Assembly (NCBI RefSeq): GCF_024347055.1
Contig: NZ_AP024895.1
Location: forward strand, 744,001 to 808,000
Origin: Vibrio porteresiae DSM 19223
GTDB lineage: Bacteria > Pseudomonadota > Gammaproteobacteria > Enterobacterales > Vibrionaceae
Length of the DNA stretch: 64,000 nucleotides
Direction of reading: 5' to 3'
Below, in pieces: positions 8,458 to 16,115 of this stretch. The translations under genes and the position numbers were made by a program. A model generated the notes under the pieces. That model was not told the origin of the DNA. It was given only the letters and a program-made list of their open reading frames with translations, and did not search any database. Position 1 is the stretch's first letter. Each line of letters opens with the position of its first letter.

Positions 8458-8743
8458 CAACTTCGATGTTGAAGTTAAATTGCTCAATGGACGAGTCTTG
8501 AAGATCCTTCTTAGGAAGATCAAAAAATCGGTTAGCAGTCAGATTTTTTGCTGGATCTTGAAAGGTTTACCCAGTGGTGTTTGAGTGTCTGACGATAACA
8601 TCACTGATCATTAGGTGCTGGTTTTGCGACCAAACCTTGTGACTCGAACAGTTTGTTCACCCCTATTATTGGAATTCATTCGTAGTCCGTTTTGGGCTCA
8701 TCATGATTCACCGCCATCTCACTATGAGGTGGCGTTTTTTTTT
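8458..8743 (+). ncRNA. Putative structured small RNA between pepD and gabT (unidentified)
   Basis: No credible ORF lies here, yet the strand has a promoter-like sequence at one end and an excellent terminator at the other, with a run of stems between. These are AACTTC/GAAGTT (near 8460-8476), AAGATCC 8501-8507 with GGATCTT 8553-8559, a perfect 9 bp CAAAAAATC 8521-8529 with GATTTTTTG 8542-8550 nested inside it, AAGGTTT 8562-8568 with AAACCTT 8632-8638, a 10 bp CAGTGGTGTT 8572-8581 with AACATCACTG 8597-8606 (one G-U), and GAACA/TGTTC at 8646-8658. The 5' boundary is uncertain. It does not look like 6S, tmRNA, RNase P, SRP, CsrB, GcvB, Spot 42 or Qrr. FNR-like and CRP-like sites upstream suggest control by oxygen and carbon status. 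Confidence 0.55.
8712..8743 (+). terminator. Terminator of the putative ncRNA
   Basis: A 10 bp stem, CGCCATCTCA/TGAGGTGGCG (one wobble), has a 3 nt loop and is followed by nine T. No annotated gene upstream on this strand explains it, so it is the main evidence that a transcript exists here. Confidence 0.85.
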
Positions 8744-8785
8744 GCCTGAAATTTGATTCGGGAGAGGGTGAGTCGAGTGAAAAAA

Positions 8786-8811
8786 TAAAGGCAGTATCAA
8801 TACTGCCTTTA
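8786..8811 (-). terminator. Terminator of gabD-gabT
   Basis: Perfect 10 bp stem AAAGGCAGTA/TACTGCCTTT with a 4 nt loop. On the minus strand it is followed by ATTTTTTTC. Confidence 0.85.
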
Positions 8812-8854
8812 TAGGTTATCTATTCTCTACTCAAGCTGAAGTGAGTTTGATTGG

Positions 8855-10129
8855 TTATTTAACCAGAGCTTGTAGCTGAGTTTTCACGATGTCCAAACCT
8901 TTCACAACCAGTTCAGATTCGATGGTTAGCGGTGGTAGGAAGCGAATAACGTTACCTTTCACACCACAAGAGAGCAGGATAAGACCGTTAGCATTACATT
9001 CTTTGACTAACTGTTTGGTCAGTGCAGCTAAAGGTGCGCCTGTTTCTGGATCGTTTAACTCGATAGCGACCATCGCACCCACTTGGCGAATATCACCAAT
9101 GTGCGGAATGACTTTCTGCATGCTTTCTAGCTGTTCTCTAAAGAGCAGGCCAATGTGTTGTGCACGTTCAACCAGTTTTTCTTCTTTAATGATCTTCAGT
9201 ACTTCAACTGCTGCGGTACAAGCGATCGCATTACCCGCGTAAGTGCCACCAATACCGCCAGCTTGTGGGTGATCCATGATATCAGCACGACCCACGACAC
9301 CAGAGATTGGGAAACCACCACCAAGGCCTTTGGCAATCGTGATCAAATCAGGCACTACATCGTAGTATTCACAAGCGAACATGCGACCAGTACGAGCAAA
9401 ACCGCTTTGGATTTCGTCACAAATCATCACGATACCGTGTTTGTCACAAAGTGCGCGTAGGGCTCTAACCCAAGAGGCTGGCGCTTGATAGAAACCACCT
9501 TCACCTTGGATTGGTTCAAAAATGATCGCTGCAATTTGAGTCGGTTCGATGTCACAAGCAAATAGGTCATCAAATGCGGCTAGGCTCTCTTCTTCAGTTA
9601 CACCGTGGTACGCATTTGGGTAAGGTAGGTGATACACATTATTTGGGAAAGGACCAAATCCTGCTTTATAAGGGTTCACTTTACCGGTTAGACCCATACA
9701 CATGTTGGTACGACCGTGGAAACCGCCTTTGAAAGCAATAACACCAGGACGACCTGTGAAATGGCGAGCAAATTTAATCGCGTTTTCTACTGCTTCTGAG
9801 CCTGTGGTTAAGAAAGCCGCTTTCTTCTCAAAATCACCAGGGGCAACTTCTACTACGCCTTCACCTAATTCAACAAAACTGGTGTAAGGAACCACGGTAG
9901 AACAGGTGTGGCTGAAGTTTTCTAGTTGAGCTTTTACCGCTTCAACGATACGTGGATGGCAGTGGCCAGTGTTAACCACAGCAATACCTGCTGAGAAATC
10001 GATGTACTCATTGCCTTCGATGTCGGTAATGGTGGCATTTTTAGCTTTTGCTGCATAAACAGGGGCTAGGTTTGCTTCGCCTTTACAGATTACTTTTTCT
10101 TTACGGCTTTGCCATTCCTGATTCGTCAT
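8855..10129 (-). CDS. gabT: 4-aminobutyrate aminotransferase
   Basis: The 424-residue class III PLP aminotransferase moves the amino group of GABA to 2-oxoglutarate, giving succinate semialdehyde and glutamate. Landmarks are TTGSEAVENAIKFAR, IAFKGGFHGRT, EPIQGEGGF, ICDEIQSGFARTG (PLP-binding Asp) and ITIAKGLGGGFPISG with the Schiff-base Lys. It is second in the operon: gabD ends 32 nt upstream. Related 5-aminovalerate or diaminobutyrate aminotransferases look alike, but the pairing with a succinate-semialdehyde dehydrogenase favours GABA. Confidence 0.9.
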   Translation of the reverse strand: MTNQEWQSRKEKVICKGEANLAPVYAAKAKNATITDIEGNEYIDFSAGIAVVNTGHCHPRIVEAVKAQLENFSHTCSTVVPYTSFVELGEGVVEVAPGDFEKKAAFLTTGSEAVENAIKFARHFTGRPGVIAFKGGFHGRTNMCMGLTGKVNPYKAGFGPFPNNVYHLPYPNAYHGVTEEESLAAFDDLFACDIEPTQIAAIIFEPIQGEGGFYQAPASWVRALRALCDKHGIVMICDEIQSGFARTGRMFACEYYDVVPDLITIAKGLGGGFPISGVVGRADIMDHPQAGGIGGTYAGNAIACTAAVEVLKIIKEEKLVERAQHIGLLFREQLESMQKVIPHIGDIRQVGAMVAIELNDPETGAPLAALTKQLVKECNANGLILLSCGVKGNVIRFLPPLTIESELVVKGLDIVKTQLQALVK

Positions 10130-10161
10130 GATGTATGTCCTTATAAAAACGAGCTGAGGTA

Positions 10162-11589
10162 TTAAAAACCACCAAAGCAGAGGTATTTAGTATTGAGATA
10201 TTCGTCGATGCCTTGTTTCGCGCCTTCGCGACCAAAGCCAGATTGTTTCACGCCGCCAAATGGAGCGACTTCGTTAGAAATTAAGCCTTCATTAATCCCA
10301 ACCATGCCGTACTCCAACGCTTCTGCGACGCGAAAGGCACGGTGAATATTGTTGGTATAGAAGTAGCTAGCCAGACCATAAATAGTGTCGTTGGCTTTCT
10401 TGATGAGATCGGCTTCGTCACTAAAACGCAGCACTGGAGCGATTGGGCCAAAGATTTCGGTTTGGACAATGTCCATCTCTTGCGTTACGTCCGTTAATAC
10501 GGTGGGTTCAACAAAGAGACCGTCTAAATCGCGACCACCAAATGCAACCTTGGCACCTTGTGCTTTGGCGGTTGCGATGTAACCCATCACGCTCTCTTTG
10601 GCACGAGCATCAATCAATGGTCCAACTGTGACGCCTTGCTCTAAGCCATTACCCACTTTGAGTTTGGCTACTTCAGCAATGAACTTGTCGACAAATTGGT
10701 CGTAAACCGCATCATGGATATAAAAGCGGTTAGCACACACACAGGTTTGGCCTGCATTACGGTATTTACTTGCAATCGCACCTGTCACCGCTGCATCAAT
10801 ATCGGCATCATCAAATACGATAAATGGCGCATTGCCACCCAATTCCATTGAAGTGCGTTTTACCGTGTCGGCACATTGGGCAATCAATACGCTGCCAACT
10901 TGCGTTGAACCTGTAAAAGAGAGCTTTTTAATGTCTTGGTGATGACTCAATACATCGCCTATTGCCACGGAAGAGTGGTGGTTGACGATGATCAGCAAAT
11001 CACGAGGTAAGCCTGCTTGATAAGCCAGCTCTGCTGTAGCGTAGGCGCACAGTGGCGTTTGGTTAGCTGGCTTAACAATGAAGCTGCATCCTGCTGCTAA
11101 TGCTGGAGCAGCCTTACGTGTGATCATCGCGATTGGAAAGTTCCAAGGGGTGATAGCAGCTGCTACACCAACAGGTTGTTTAATGGTTAGTAGGCGCTTA
11201 CTGCTGGCTGGTGTTGGAATGGAGTCGCCGTAAGCACGTTTACCTTCTTCGGCAAACCATTGTACAAATGAGGCGCCATACATCACTTCCCCTTTAGCTT
11301 CCGCTAACGGCTTTCCTTGTTCCAAAGTCATGATACGCGCTAGGTCATCGGCATTGGCTAACATCAAGTCATACCAACGTTTTAGTATGGTCGCGCGCTC
11401 TGCTGCCGTTTTTTCCTGCCATGTTTTTTGGGCGGTTTTTGAACGCTCAATCAATTGATTAAGAGTGGCCGTATCCGTTGAAGGAATGTACGCCAAAATC
11501 TCTTGGGTGGCAGGGTTAAGTACGGCAATCGCATCATCACTTGCGGTGCAAGTGGCTGCGAGCAGTGTCTTATTGGCAATCTGATCCAT
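10162..11589 (-). CDS. gabD: Succinate-semialdehyde dehydrogenase, NAD(P)+
   Basis: The 475-residue aldehyde dehydrogenase oxidises succinate semialdehyde to succinate. Landmarks are ITPWNFPIAMITRK (cofactor-binding and oxyanion Asn), LSFTGSTQVG, MELGGNAPFIVF with the general-base Glu, NAGQTCVCANRFY with the catalytic Cys, and TEIFGPIAPVLRF. It is the first gene of the operon. With GabT it forms the GABA shunt back to the TCA cycle. Position 11590-11980 upstream contains direct repeats that could bind a regulator. Confidence 0.92.
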   Translation of the reverse strand: MDQIANKTLLAATCTASDDAIAVLNPATQEILAYIPSTDTATLNQLIERSKTAQKTWQEKTAAERATILKRWYDLMLANADDLARIMTLEQGKPLAEAKGEVMYGASFVQWFAEEGKRAYGDSIPTPASSKRLLTIKQPVGVAAAITPWNFPIAMITRKAAPALAAGCSFIVKPANQTPLCAYATAELAYQAGLPRDLLIIVNHHSSVAIGDVLSHHQDIKKLSFTGSTQVGSVLIAQCADTVKRTSMELGGNAPFIVFDDADIDAAVTGAIASKYRNAGQTCVCANRFYIHDAVYDQFVDKFIAEVAKLKVGNGLEQGVTVGPLIDARAKESVMGYIATAKAQGAKVAFGGRDLDGLFVEPTVLTDVTQEMDIVQTEIFGPIAPVLRFSDEADLIKKANDTIYGLASYFYTNNIHRAFRVAEALEYGMVGINEGLISNEVAPFGGVKQSGFGREGAKQGIDEYLNTKYLCFGGF

Positions 11590-11646
11590 GATTTGTCTCT
11601 AGGTTAGCTTTGATGAAGTTATGTTAGCGACAAAAAAGCAGGAGAC

Positions 11647-11679
11647 TTAGTACCAGTTAGTAGAAAACGTTAGTACCAG
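11647..11679 (-). promoter_or_regulatory. Direct repeats TTAGTACCAG upstream of gabD
   Basis: Two exact copies of TTAGTACCAG start at 11647 and 11670, 23 bp apart (about two helical turns). They lie about 60-90 bp before the gabD start. MocR/GabR-type regulators of GABA genes bind direct repeats containing TACCA-like cores, so an operator for such a regulator is plausible. No regulator gene lies in the window. Confidence 0.5.
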
Positions 11680-11915
11680 ATAAAGCGATAGGAGAGGGTG
11701 AAAAAACATACAAACGCCTCACTTTGACAATTCCAGCATAAAGAGTCAGAAATCAATCTTGAACAATTGGTCAGGAGTTGTTTGTCTCGGCATCTGATTT
11801 TTTTGCGGAACTAAGATCCTAATTCTTATGCAGAACGAGCGGATTGTTTGCATCATTTTCGGCGAAAAGTGTGATGAGTAACGAATTCCATCTGGAATTT
11901 GTTATTTTATGACTT

Positions 11916-11921
11916 TATAAT
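11916..11921 (+). promoter_or_regulatory. -10 element of the permease-gpt promoter
   Basis: A perfect TATAAT lies 60 bp before the permease start. The -35 (TGGAAT at 17 bp spacing) is poor. Confidence 0.5.
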
Positions 11922-11937
11922 CTGCGCCCAATCGATT

Positions 11938-11953
11938 ACGCAACCGTTTACTA
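11938..11953 (+). promoter_or_regulatory. PurR-like operator, permease-gpt operon
   Basis: ACGCAACCGTTTACTA matches the PurR consensus ACGCAAACGTTTNCNT at 12 of 14 specified positions. It sits just downstream of the expected transcription start, a position suited to repression when purines are plentiful. Confidence 0.7.
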
Positions 11954-11980
11954 ATTTCACTTTATAGGAATCGAACGAAC

Positions 11981-13270
11981 ATGCTGGAAAAACTCTTTAA
12001 ACTCGGTGAACACGGTACTTCCGTACGCACTGAGGTCATTGCAGGGTTAACAACCTTCCTGACAATGGCTTACATCATTTTTGTGAACCCAGCGATTTTA
12101 TCTGAAACAGGGATGGATCGTGGAGCAGTATTTGTAGCTACCTGTCTAGCTGCAGCGGCGGGTTGTTTTATTATGGGCTTTATCGCTAACTACCCAATCG
12201 CATTAGCGCCAGGTATGGGCTTAAACGCCTTCTTTACCTTTGCTGTTGTGAAAGGTATGCATTACTCATGGGAAGTAGCGCTAGCGGCAGTATTCTGTTC
12301 TGGTGTGCTGTTTATTCTGCTTAGCCTGTTCAAAATTCGTGAGTGGATCATTAACTCCATTCCAATGTCTTTGCGTACTGGTATTTCTGCTGGTATCGGT
12401 CTGTTCTTGGCATTTATCGCGCTACAAAGTGCGGGTATCATCGTTGATAACCCAGCAACTTTGATTTCATTAGGTGACATCACTTCAATGAAATGCCTTT
12501 TAGCTGCAGCAGGCTTCTTTATCACTGTGGGTCTGGTTTACCGTAATGTTACTGGCGCTGTAATGATTTCAATCTTAATCGTTACTGTTCTAGGTATTAT
12601 CTTTGGTGATGTTCAATACCACGGTATCTTCTCTGCGCCACCAAGCATTGCCCCAACTTTCCTTCAATTGGATTTCGCTGGTGTATTCCAAGTAGGCATG
12701 ATCTCTGTTGTCTTTGCGTTCCTATTCGTTGATATCTTTGATACTGCAGGTACGTTGATGGGCGTTGCTACTAAAGCTGGTCTTATCGGTGAAGATGGTA
12801 AATTACCTCGTTTGAACCGTGCACTGCTTGCTGACTCAACAGCAACTTCAATTGGTGCTCTATTTGGTACATCAAACACTACCTCATTCGTTGAAAGTAC
12901 TGCGGGTGTTGCGGCTGGCGGTCGTACTGGTTTAACTGCAGTTGTTGTTGGCATTTTATTCCTGCTTGCATTATTCTTCTCACCAGTTGCAGGAATGATC
13001 CCTGCTTATGCAACAGCTGGTGCGCTGCTGTATGTATCTGTACTTATGCTTTCTGGTCTGGCTAACGTTGATTGGCACGACCTAACAGAAGCGGCACCTG
13101 CTGCCGTTACATGTATCATGATGCCAATGACTTACTCAATTGCAGAAGGCATTTCATTTGGTTTCATTTCCTACGCTATTATCAAATTGCTAAGTGGCAA
13201 AGCTCGTGACGTGTCTGTTAGTGTTTGGTTTATGGCAATCGTATTTGTTCTCAAATACGCACTGGGATAA
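11981..13270 (+). CDS. NCS2-family purine permease (AzgA/GhxP/AdeP type)
   Basis: The 429-residue inner-membrane protein has about 12-14 hydrophobic segments. It starts MLEKLFKLGEHGTSVRTEVIAGLTTF and contains GMGLNAFFTF and DIFDTAGTLMGVA, signatures of the guanine/hypoxanthine/adenine branch of nucleobase transporters. These proteins take up purine bases by proton symport. The next gene, gpt, salvages guanine and xanthine, so the two form an import-and-trap unit. Which base it prefers cannot be told. Confidence 0.9.
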   Translation: MLEKLFKLGEHGTSVRTEVIAGLTTFLTMAYIIFVNPAILSETGMDRGAVFVATCLAAAAGCFIMGFIANYPIALAPGMGLNAFFTFAVVKGMHYSWEVALAAVFCSGVLFILLSLFKIREWIINSIPMSLRTGISAGIGLFLAFIALQSAGIIVDNPATLISLGDITSMKCLLAAAGFFITVGLVYRNVTGAVMISILIVTVLGIIFGDVQYHGIFSAPPSIAPTFLQLDFAGVFQVGMISVVFAFLFVDIFDTAGTLMGVATKAGLIGEDGKLPRLNRALLADSTATSIGALFGTSNTTSFVESTAGVAAGGRTGLTAVVVGILFLLALFFSPVAGMIPAYATAGALLYVSVLMLSGLANVDWHDLTEAAPAAVTCIMMPMTYSIAEGISFGFISYAIIKLLSGKARDVSVSVWFMAIVFVLKYALG

Positions 13271-13304
13271 GCGGTACAACACTTTACAAATTTAGGTTAT
13301 ACAA

Positions 13305-13769
13305 ATGAGCAAAAAATTCGTTATCACTTGGGACAATATGCAGGCTTACTGCCGTCAGCTAGCTGAGCTACAAATGCCTGCAGAACAATGGAAAGGTATC
13401 CTAGGTGTGAGCCGTGGTGGCTTAGTTCCTGCTGCTATTCTAGCTCGTGAATTGGGAATTCGTTATGTTGATACAGTATGTATCGCTAGTTACGATCACG
13501 ATCACCAGCACGATATGACAGTACTAAAGGCACCTGAGCACGATGGCGAAGGTTTCTTGATCGTTGACGATTTAGTGGATAGCGGTGATACAGCACGTAA
13601 AATTCGTGAAATGTACCCTAAAGCTAAATTTGTTACTGTTTGTGCTAAACCTGCAGGCAAAGACTTGGTTGACCAATATATTGTGGATATCCCACAAGAT
13701 ACATGGATTGAGCAGCCATGGGATTTGTCTCTGTCTTTCGTTGAGCCAATCAACCGTAAACAAAAGTAA
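13305..13769 (+). CDS. gpt: Xanthine-guanine phosphoribosyltransferase
   Basis: A 154-residue enzyme converting guanine, xanthine and hypoxanthine with PRPP to their nucleotides. The PRPP-binding motif is in FLIVDDLVDSGDTARKI (residues about 85-101), and GVSRGGLVPAAILARELG is the N-terminal phosphate loop region. Length equals E. coli Gpt (152). It lies 34 nt behind the permease, is preceded by an AGG-like site (TTTAGGTTATACAA), and shares its PurR-like control. Confidence 0.95.
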   Translation: MSKKFVITWDNMQAYCRQLAELQMPAEQWKGILGVSRGGLVPAAILARELGIRYVDTVCIASYDHDHQHDMTVLKAPEHDGEGFLIVDDLVDSGDTARKIREMYPKAKFVTVCAKPAGKDLVDQYIVDIPQDTWIEQPWDLSLSFVEPINRKQK

Positions 13770-13789
13770 AGCTTGCATTATTGAGTAGA

Positions 13790-13820
13790 AAATGGCCCTT
13801 TGAAGGGCCATTTTTTTTAT
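13790..13820 (+). terminator. Terminator of permease-gpt
   Basis: A 10 bp stem, AATGGCCCTT/AAGGGCCATT, has a 2 nt spacer at the tip and is followed by a run of T. Confidence 0.9.
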
Positions 13821-13827
13821 TACTATA

Positions 13828-14079
13828 TATACCCAAGTAACCTCAAGATGCCGTTTCAGCGAGAAGGTATTCGCTCTTAGGCAAAACATTGATTTAAATC
13901 GTAGAAATCGGTTACGCAGCATTGGAGCGAAGAAAACTCGCCCTTAGGGAGCTCATTAACAAACCCATTTCTGCGCCCAATGACGTTGAAAGGTAATGAC
14001 CAATTCCTTCCGTCCTTGCGCTTGACCAGTGCTCGTTGATGAAGATCTGAATTCTGCATCTTGAGGTCATTTAGGTATA
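13828..14079. repeat. MITE-like dispersed Vibrio repeat (252 bp)
   Basis: The two ends are inverted repeats of 24 bp matching at 21 positions: TATACCCAAGTAACCTCAAG at 13828 onward and, on the other strand, TATACCTAAATGACCTCAAG from 14079 backward. An inner pair, TTCGCTC (13870-13876) and GAGCGAA (13925-13931), adds structure. No significant ORF lies inside. The terminal and inner sequences resemble a dispersed repeat I recall from other Vibrio genomes. Other copies would lie outside the window. No clear target duplication beyond TA is visible. Confidence 0.7.
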
Positions 14080-14255
14080 ACCAAAAGAGTTGGTGGGAAT
14101 TTGCCATACTTGCTGTCATTAAGACGATTGAACATAGACAGTGACCGCTCGAGCGGGATACCCTAAAGCCTCCTTTCTTGATGACATTAGATAAACACCT
14201 AAAGTGTTGGCTAATGTCACCTGCGATTAGACAACCTAAGTTGAGACGTGCAGTT
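14080..14255. other. Upstream region of frsA
   Basis: Non-coding. It presumably holds the frsA promoter, but I find no convincing -35/-10 pair. The frsA frame is open through part of it. Confidence 0.4.
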
Positions 14256-15503
14256 ATGTCTGAAGAACGAAGTAAAAATCTTTCCGAAACGCTATTTAAA
14301 AAACACAAACAAGCGAAGGAAACGTCGATTCTTACGCCTTACATGCCAAGTAGCGCTGAATTTTTGGAACAGAAAAAACAGAGTGAAGGTTTTGCTTGGT
14401 ATCGCAATTTGCGCAGATTGCAGTGGGCTTGGCAAGGGATTGATCCTGTTGAGCAAGAGGAAGTGCTGGCTCGTATAGCCGCTTCGAAACATTCACGCAG
14501 TGAAGAAAACTGGCTTGATACCGTCATCGGTTATCACAGTGGTAACTGGGCGTATGAGTGGAATAAAGTGGGGATGCGCCATCAGCAGCGCGGTCGTGAA
14601 CTCGAAGGCGAAAAGGCGGCTGATGAACTGTTTCGAGCTTCTCTTTGTTACAGCATCGCGGGTTACCCACACCTGAAAAATGACAACTTGGCGCTTCAGG
14701 CGCAAGGCTTAGCCAATGCGGCTTACCAAGAGGCAGCTAAAAAGACCGGCTATGTGATTAAGCGTCTCGAATTTCCTTTTCAAAATAAAAAGATTGTTGG
14801 TCATCTGCATCTAGCTAAAACGGATACGCCGAAACCTATCGTGATTGTGAGCGGCGGGTTAGATAGCCTGCAAACCGATATGTGGCGTCTATTTCGTGAC
14901 TATTTGGCACAACGCGATATTGGTATGCTCACGTTAGATATGCCTTCGATTGGTTTTAGTAGTCATTGGTCGGTAAGTGAGAACTCATCATTACTGCATC
15001 AAGAAGTGCTCAATCAGCTTTACTCACTGCCTTGGGTGGACCACCGCCGAGTTGGCCTGATTGGTTTTCGTTTTGGTGGTAATGCGATGGCTCGTTTGTC
15101 GTTCTTAGAACCGGATAAAATAAAAGCCTGTGTTACCTTAGGTGCACCGATTCATGATGTGTTTGTCTCTCCGGATAAACTCAAAAAAATGTCGAAAATG
15201 TATCTGGATGTGCTGGCGTCTCGATTGGGTAAAAACGTCGTTGATGTGAACAGTATGGCCGGACAAATCATGGCGTGGTCTTTGAAAGTGCAGGGCTTTT
15301 TATCGAGTCGTCGCACTAAAGTGCCGATTTTGGCGCTTGGATTGGAAGGCGACCCAGTATCTCCGCATTCTGACAACCAATTACTGGCGCTCTTTAGTCA
15401 ATATGGCAAAGCTACGCAAATAAAAAGCAAAACAATTTCACGAGGATATGAGCAAGCGCTCGATTTGGCGATAAAGTGGCTAGAAGATGAACTTTGTAGG
15501 TGA
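14256..15503 (+). CDS. frsA: FrsA-like alpha/beta-hydrolase (fermentation-respiration switch protein family)
   Basis: 415 residues, the same length as E. coli FrsA (414). The N-terminal half is helical (SEERSKNLSETLFKKHKQ). The C-terminal half is an alpha/beta-hydrolase fold with PIVIVSGGLDSLQTDMW and the nucleophile-elbow-like region GLIGFRFGGNAMARL, where the usual nucleophile Ser is replaced (GFRFGG). FrsA binds unphosphorylated EIIA-Glc in E. coli and shifts pyruvate flux, and the Vibrio vulnificus homologue has been discussed as a pyruvate decarboxylase, a claim later disputed. The frame opens at 14178; ATG 14256 gives the family N-terminus. Confidence 0.88.
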   Translation: MSEERSKNLSETLFKKHKQAKETSILTPYMPSSAEFLEQKKQSEGFAWYRNLRRLQWAWQGIDPVEQEEVLARIAASKHSRSEENWLDTVIGYHSGNWAYEWNKVGMRHQQRGRELEGEKAADELFRASLCYSIAGYPHLKNDNLALQAQGLANAAYQEAAKKTGYVIKRLEFPFQNKKIVGHLHLAKTDTPKPIVIVSGGLDSLQTDMWRLFRDYLAQRDIGMLTLDMPSIGFSSHWSVSENSSLLHQEVLNQLYSLPWVDHRRVGLIGFRFGGNAMARLSFLEPDKIKACVTLGAPIHDVFVSPDKLKKMSKMYLDVLASRLGKNVVDVNSMAGQIMAWSLKVQGFLSSRRTKVPILALGLEGDPVSPHSDNQLLALFSQYGKATQIKSKTISRGYEQALDLAIKWLEDELCR

Positions 15504-15602
15504 CTTTTCCACCAAATTGGATAAGAGTGGGAACTGTTACTTTTTAACCAACTGATAAATAAAAGTAATAGTTATGCTTTGCAATTGAAATGGAGAGTCA
15601 AT

Positions 15603-15974
15603 ATGCCAGAGGTGACAAAGCTTCCTACTCATTTTCGCTTGTTGGCAGCCTTCAAGGCCCTAGGTCCTTATTTGCGTGAAGAGCAATCGAAAGATGGATT
15701 GTACTGGTTTGATTGTTTATCTGTGTGTGTAAGTGATAAGAAAGCACCAGAAAAGCGTGAGTTTTGGGGATGGTGGATAACGCTGACTCCAAGTGATGAA
15801 GGCTTCCAAGCTGAATATCACACTGGTCGATACAATATCGACGGTGATTGGGTTGATGAATCAATTCCTGCTGCTGCTCAAGCTGAGGTTGAAAGGACCC
15901 ATGGCGATTTTGCACAAAAATTGTCAAAAATGCTCGCTGACCGCTTTGCTAAATCCCTATCTACGGTAGAATAG
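15603..15974 (+). CDS. crl: Sigma factor-binding protein Crl
   Basis: A 123-residue protein. In enterobacteria Crl binds sigma-S and helps it load onto core RNA polymerase. The family sequence is evident: THFRLLAAFKALGPYLRE, YWFDCLSVCV, KREFWGWWITL. The start at 15603 is chosen over an upstream in-frame start at 15579 because GGAGAG at 15592-15597 has good spacing. It lies 99 nt after frsA and ends at its own terminator, matching the frsA-crl-proBA order. Confidence 0.92.
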   Translation: MPEVTKLPTHFRLLAAFKALGPYLREEQSKDGLYWFDCLSVCVSDKKAPEKREFWGWWITLTPSDEGFQAEYHTGRYNIDGDWVDESIPAAAQAEVERTHGDFAQKLSKMLADRFAKSLSTVE

Positions 15975-16019
15975 CGCTACCAATCTTGTCGTACACGATA
16001 CGAACAATCCAGTCTTAAT

Positions 16020-16048
16020 GAAAAAGGTGCTTGAAGCACCTTTTTTTG
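16020..16048 (+). terminator. Terminator of crl
   Basis: Stem AAGGTGC/GCACCTT with loop TTGAA, followed by seven T. Confidence 0.85.
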
Positions 16049-16115
16049 CTTGTTTATTGGCTGGTTGATTGTTAAAACATCCACTCTTAAATGTTTTCCC
16101 ATTACAGAAGAAATC

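Larger units (their letters stand above)
11590..11980. other. Divergent intergenic region, gabD to purine permease
   Basis: This 391 bp holds the control regions of both divergent units. The half next to gabD has the TTAGTACCAG direct repeats, and the half next to the permease has a TATAAT -10 and a PurR-like box. I see no ORF and no purine riboswitch in the remainder. Confidence 0.7.

Noticed and set aside
8402..8584. Open frame for a 60-residue hydrophobic peptide on the plus strand
   Set aside because: Its start lies in the CRP-like site and upstream of the proposed promoter, there is no ribosome site, and the RNA stems explain the interval better.
8458..8743. Known RNA families (6S, CsrB, GcvB, Qrr, Spot 42, tmRNA)
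   Set aside because: The defining sequences, such as repeated AGGA loops for CsrB or the Qrr core, are not present.
11590..11980. Purine riboswitch before the permease
   Set aside because: No conserved purine-aptamer core or expression platform is seen. The PurR-like box accounts for control.
13572..14308. Open frames on the minus strand across gpt, the repeat and the frsA start
   Set aside because: They overlap strong genes and the inverted-repeat element, lack ribosome sites and resemble no protein.
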